From an uncultured Polyangiaceae bacterium (GTDB taxonomy: Bacteria; Myxococcota_A; Polyangia; Polyangiales; Polyangiaceae), in assembly GCA_938004815.1 (NCBI GenBank), contig CALKVR010000067.1, positions 1-7,113 on the forward strand: a stretch of DNA of 7,113 bases, in the 5' to 3' direction. The notes under the pieces are model-generated. The model was not told the DNA's origin and searched no databases. It worked only from the letters and a program-made list of their open reading frames with translations. Shown here one piece after another: positions 5,923-7,113 of this stretch. Numbering within the stretch: position 1 is the first letter of the stretch; each line of letters starts with the position of its first letter. A program made the translations under genes and the position numbers.

Positions 5923-5961
5923 CTGCGCGGTAACCCAACGCGCCGGGCGTAGGGTCTCTAC

Positions 5962-7113
5962 ATGAAATCGCTCGGTCGAGCCTTCGCCATCCTCTGCATC
6001 TACGGTCTCACTTGCGCCGCCTGGCTGATCCTCGGCGGCATCACGCTGCACCGCTCGGAGAAGCAGAGCTCGTCGCTCGAGAGCGACGTCCACGATCTCT
6101 GGGGCCGCGAGCACGTCCAGGAGGCCCCCCGCGTCACGCTGAGCGCCGACGAGGACACCAGCGGCACCACGCCGGCACCTCCCGCCCAGGCCCCCGGTCT
6201 GCAGCCGGCGCGCTCGCAGCTCGACGTGGATCTTCGCCTCGACCAGCGCCTCAAGGGCCTGACCTGGTACGCGCTCTACGACGTCGGCTTCCGAGGGGCG
6301 TGGACCTACAAACACGAGGGCGACGCGCCCTCGACGATGCTGGTGACGTTCGCGTTCCCCGATCCGCAGGGCGTGTTCGACGACTTCACGTTCCTCGTGA
6401 ACGGCGAGCCGGTGGACGCCGCGCCGTCGAACGGCGCCGTCACCGCGCTCGTCGGCATGGCGCCGGGCGACGAGATCGAGGTGGTCGCGGCCTACAAGAG
6501 CCGCGGCCTCGGCGCGTGGCGGTACAAGCCGTCGACGGGCGCGAGCAGCCTGAAGGACTTCCGCCTGACGATGACGACCAACTTCGACGAGGTCGACTTT
6601 CCCGAGAGCACCCTCTCGCCCTCCAAGCACGAGGACACGGCCGAGGGACGCCGCCTGGTCTGGGAGTTCTCGCAGGTGGTGAGCGGGCACGGGATCGGCA
6701 TGGTGATGCCGAAGCGCATCCAGCCGGGGGAGCTCGCGTCGAGCCTGTCGTTCTCGGCCCCCATCTCGCTCTTGTTCTTCTTCCTGGTGCTGGCGGTGCT
6801 CGCCAAGCTGCGTGGGCTCGACATCCACCCCGTGAACTACTTCTTTCTCGGGGCGGCGTTCTTTTCGTTCCACCTGCTGTTCGCGTACACCGTCGACCAC
6901 GTCTCGGTGTGGACTGCCTTCGCGATCGCGAGCGTGGCGAGCGTGGTGATGGTCACGGCCTACCTGCGCCTCGTCGTCTCGCCGCGCTTCGCGTTCGTCG
7001 AGTCCGGGCTGGCGCAGCTCGTCTACCTGGTCGGCTTCTCGCTCGCCCACTTCTGGCGCGGCATGACGGGGCTCACGATCACCGTTCTCTCGGTGGGCAC
7101 GCTGTTTCTCCTC
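5962..7113 (+). CDS. CreD-like inner membrane protein (partial, C-terminus beyond right edge)
   Basis: 384 residues open to the right edge. It starts at ATG 5962 (MKSLGRAFAILCIYGL) with no Shine-Dalgarno. Topology: one N-terminal membrane helix (about 8-28), a long extracytoplasmic domain with a Pro/Ala-rich linker (about 70-85) and beta-rich segments (TFAFPDPQGVFDDFTFLVNGE, AAYKSRGLGAWRY), then at least five hydrophobic helices (about 264-286, 292-313, 317-340, 345-366, 370 onward). The block HPVNYFFLGAAFFSFHLLFAY...DHVSVWTAFAIASVASVVMVTAYLR resembles the C-terminal core of CreD (HPVQY-type motif, then SEH-like segment). E. coli CreD is about 450 residues, so most of the protein is present. 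CreD in Enterobacteria belongs to the CreBC regulon and affects envelope integrity; no creBC is visible here. The extracytoplasmic part looks divergent, so function may differ. Confidence 0.75.
   Translation, partial: MKSLGRAFAILCIYGLTCAAWLILGGITLHRSEKQSSSLESDVHDLWGREHVQEAPRVTLSADEDTSGTTPAPPAQAPGLQPARSQLDVDLRLDQRLKGLTWYALYDVGFRGAWTYKHEGDAPSTMLVTFAFPDPQGVFDDFTFLVNGEPVDAAPSNGAVTALVGMAPGDEIEVVAAYKSRGLGAWRYKPSTGASSLKDFRLTMTTNFDEVDFPESTLSPSKHEDTAEGRRLVWEFSQVVSGHGIGMVMPKRIQPGELASSLSFSAPISLLFFFLVLAVLAKLRGLDIHPVNYFFLGAAFFSFHLLFAYTVDHVSVWTAFAIASVASVVMVTAYLRLVVSPRFAFVESGLAQLVYLVGFSLAHFWRGMTGLTITVLSVGTLFLL

Larger units (their letters stand above)
5849..5961. promoter_or_regulatory. Divergent promoter region between HMA lipoprotein and CreD-like genes
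   Basis: 113 bp between outward-facing starts. On the minus strand a candidate promoter reads TTGTGG (5881-5886), 17-bp spacer, TACGAT (5858-5863), placing the start of transcription within a few bases of ATG 5848. On the plus strand, TAGGGT at 5950-5955 lies 6 nt before ATG 5962 and could be the -10 of a leaderless transcript, though no -35 is visible. Neither gene has a good Shine-Dalgarno. Two dyads occupy the region (5864-5880 and 5903-5922). Confidence 0.5.

Noticed and set aside
5949..5961. GTAG-N5-CTAC hairpin just before the CreD-like start as an RNA switch
   Set aside because: A 4-bp stem is trivial; the TAGGGT within it is better read as a possible -10 element.
5686..7050. Minus-strand open frame of 454 codons opposite the CreD-like gene
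   Set aside because: His/Arg/Glu-rich translation with no domain; the plus strand encodes a coherent membrane protein across the same bases.
1..7113. tRNA, rRNA, CRISPR array, insertion sequence, attachment site or toxin-antitoxin pair
   Set aside because: I saw no repeat-spacer pattern, transposase motif, terminal inverted repeats or tRNA-like cloverleaf, and no sharp change in base composition.

Overview
The window is very GC-rich with strong G/C third-position bias. It carries a DUF1552 gene paired with a DUF1592/DUF1588/DUF1585 c-type-heme lipoprotein, a pairing typical of Myxococcota and also found in Planctomycetes. With several small lipoproteins, an AraC/GyrI regulator and a CreD-like membrane protein, this suggests a myxobacterial chromosome (Myxococcota, Polyangia-like). 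That assignment is inference from gene content only. There is no sign of a mobile element, CRISPR array, tRNA or rRNA.

Layout. (1) Positions 1-2307, minus strand: a two-gene operon with a 4-bp ATGA overlap. It encodes a putative heme-binding DUF1592-family lipoprotein followed by a Tat-exported DUF1552 protein cut by the left edge. (2) 2308-2525: a divergent intergenic region rich in symmetry, with two 13-bp dyads GATCA-N3-TGATC set 21 bp apart and a perfect 14-bp palindrome. (3) 2526-4888, plus strand: a small lipoprotein of unknown function with a strong Shine-Dalgarno, then an AraC-type regulator fused to a GyrI-like ligand domain, then a classical short-chain dehydrogenase/reductase. A 9-bp direct repeat spaced 21 bp lies just upstream of the SDR gene. 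(4) 4872-5848, minus strand: two lipoproteins, one of unknown function and one carrying a heavy-metal-associated-like domain with a C-x3-C motif. The first overlaps the SDR gene tail to tail by 17 bp. (5) 5849-5961: a second divergent intergenic region with two dyads, one of which exactly fills the spacer of a candidate sigma-70-like promoter. (6) 5962 to the right edge, plus strand: a CreD-like inner-membrane protein that runs off the window.

How the genes fit together. Most products are predicted to act in the envelope: four lipoproteins, one Tat substrate and one multi-pass membrane protein. The DUF1592/DUF1552 pair is probably one functional unit. The AraC/GyrI regulator probably senses a small hydrophobic or amphipathic compound and may control the adjacent SDR oxidoreductase. 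The HMA-like lipoprotein suggests a role in metal binding or sensing at the cell surface, but no metal pump is in view. I see no clear defence system or biosynthetic cluster. The most notable material is the regulatory architecture in the two divergent intergenic regions and the variant HMA lipoprotein.
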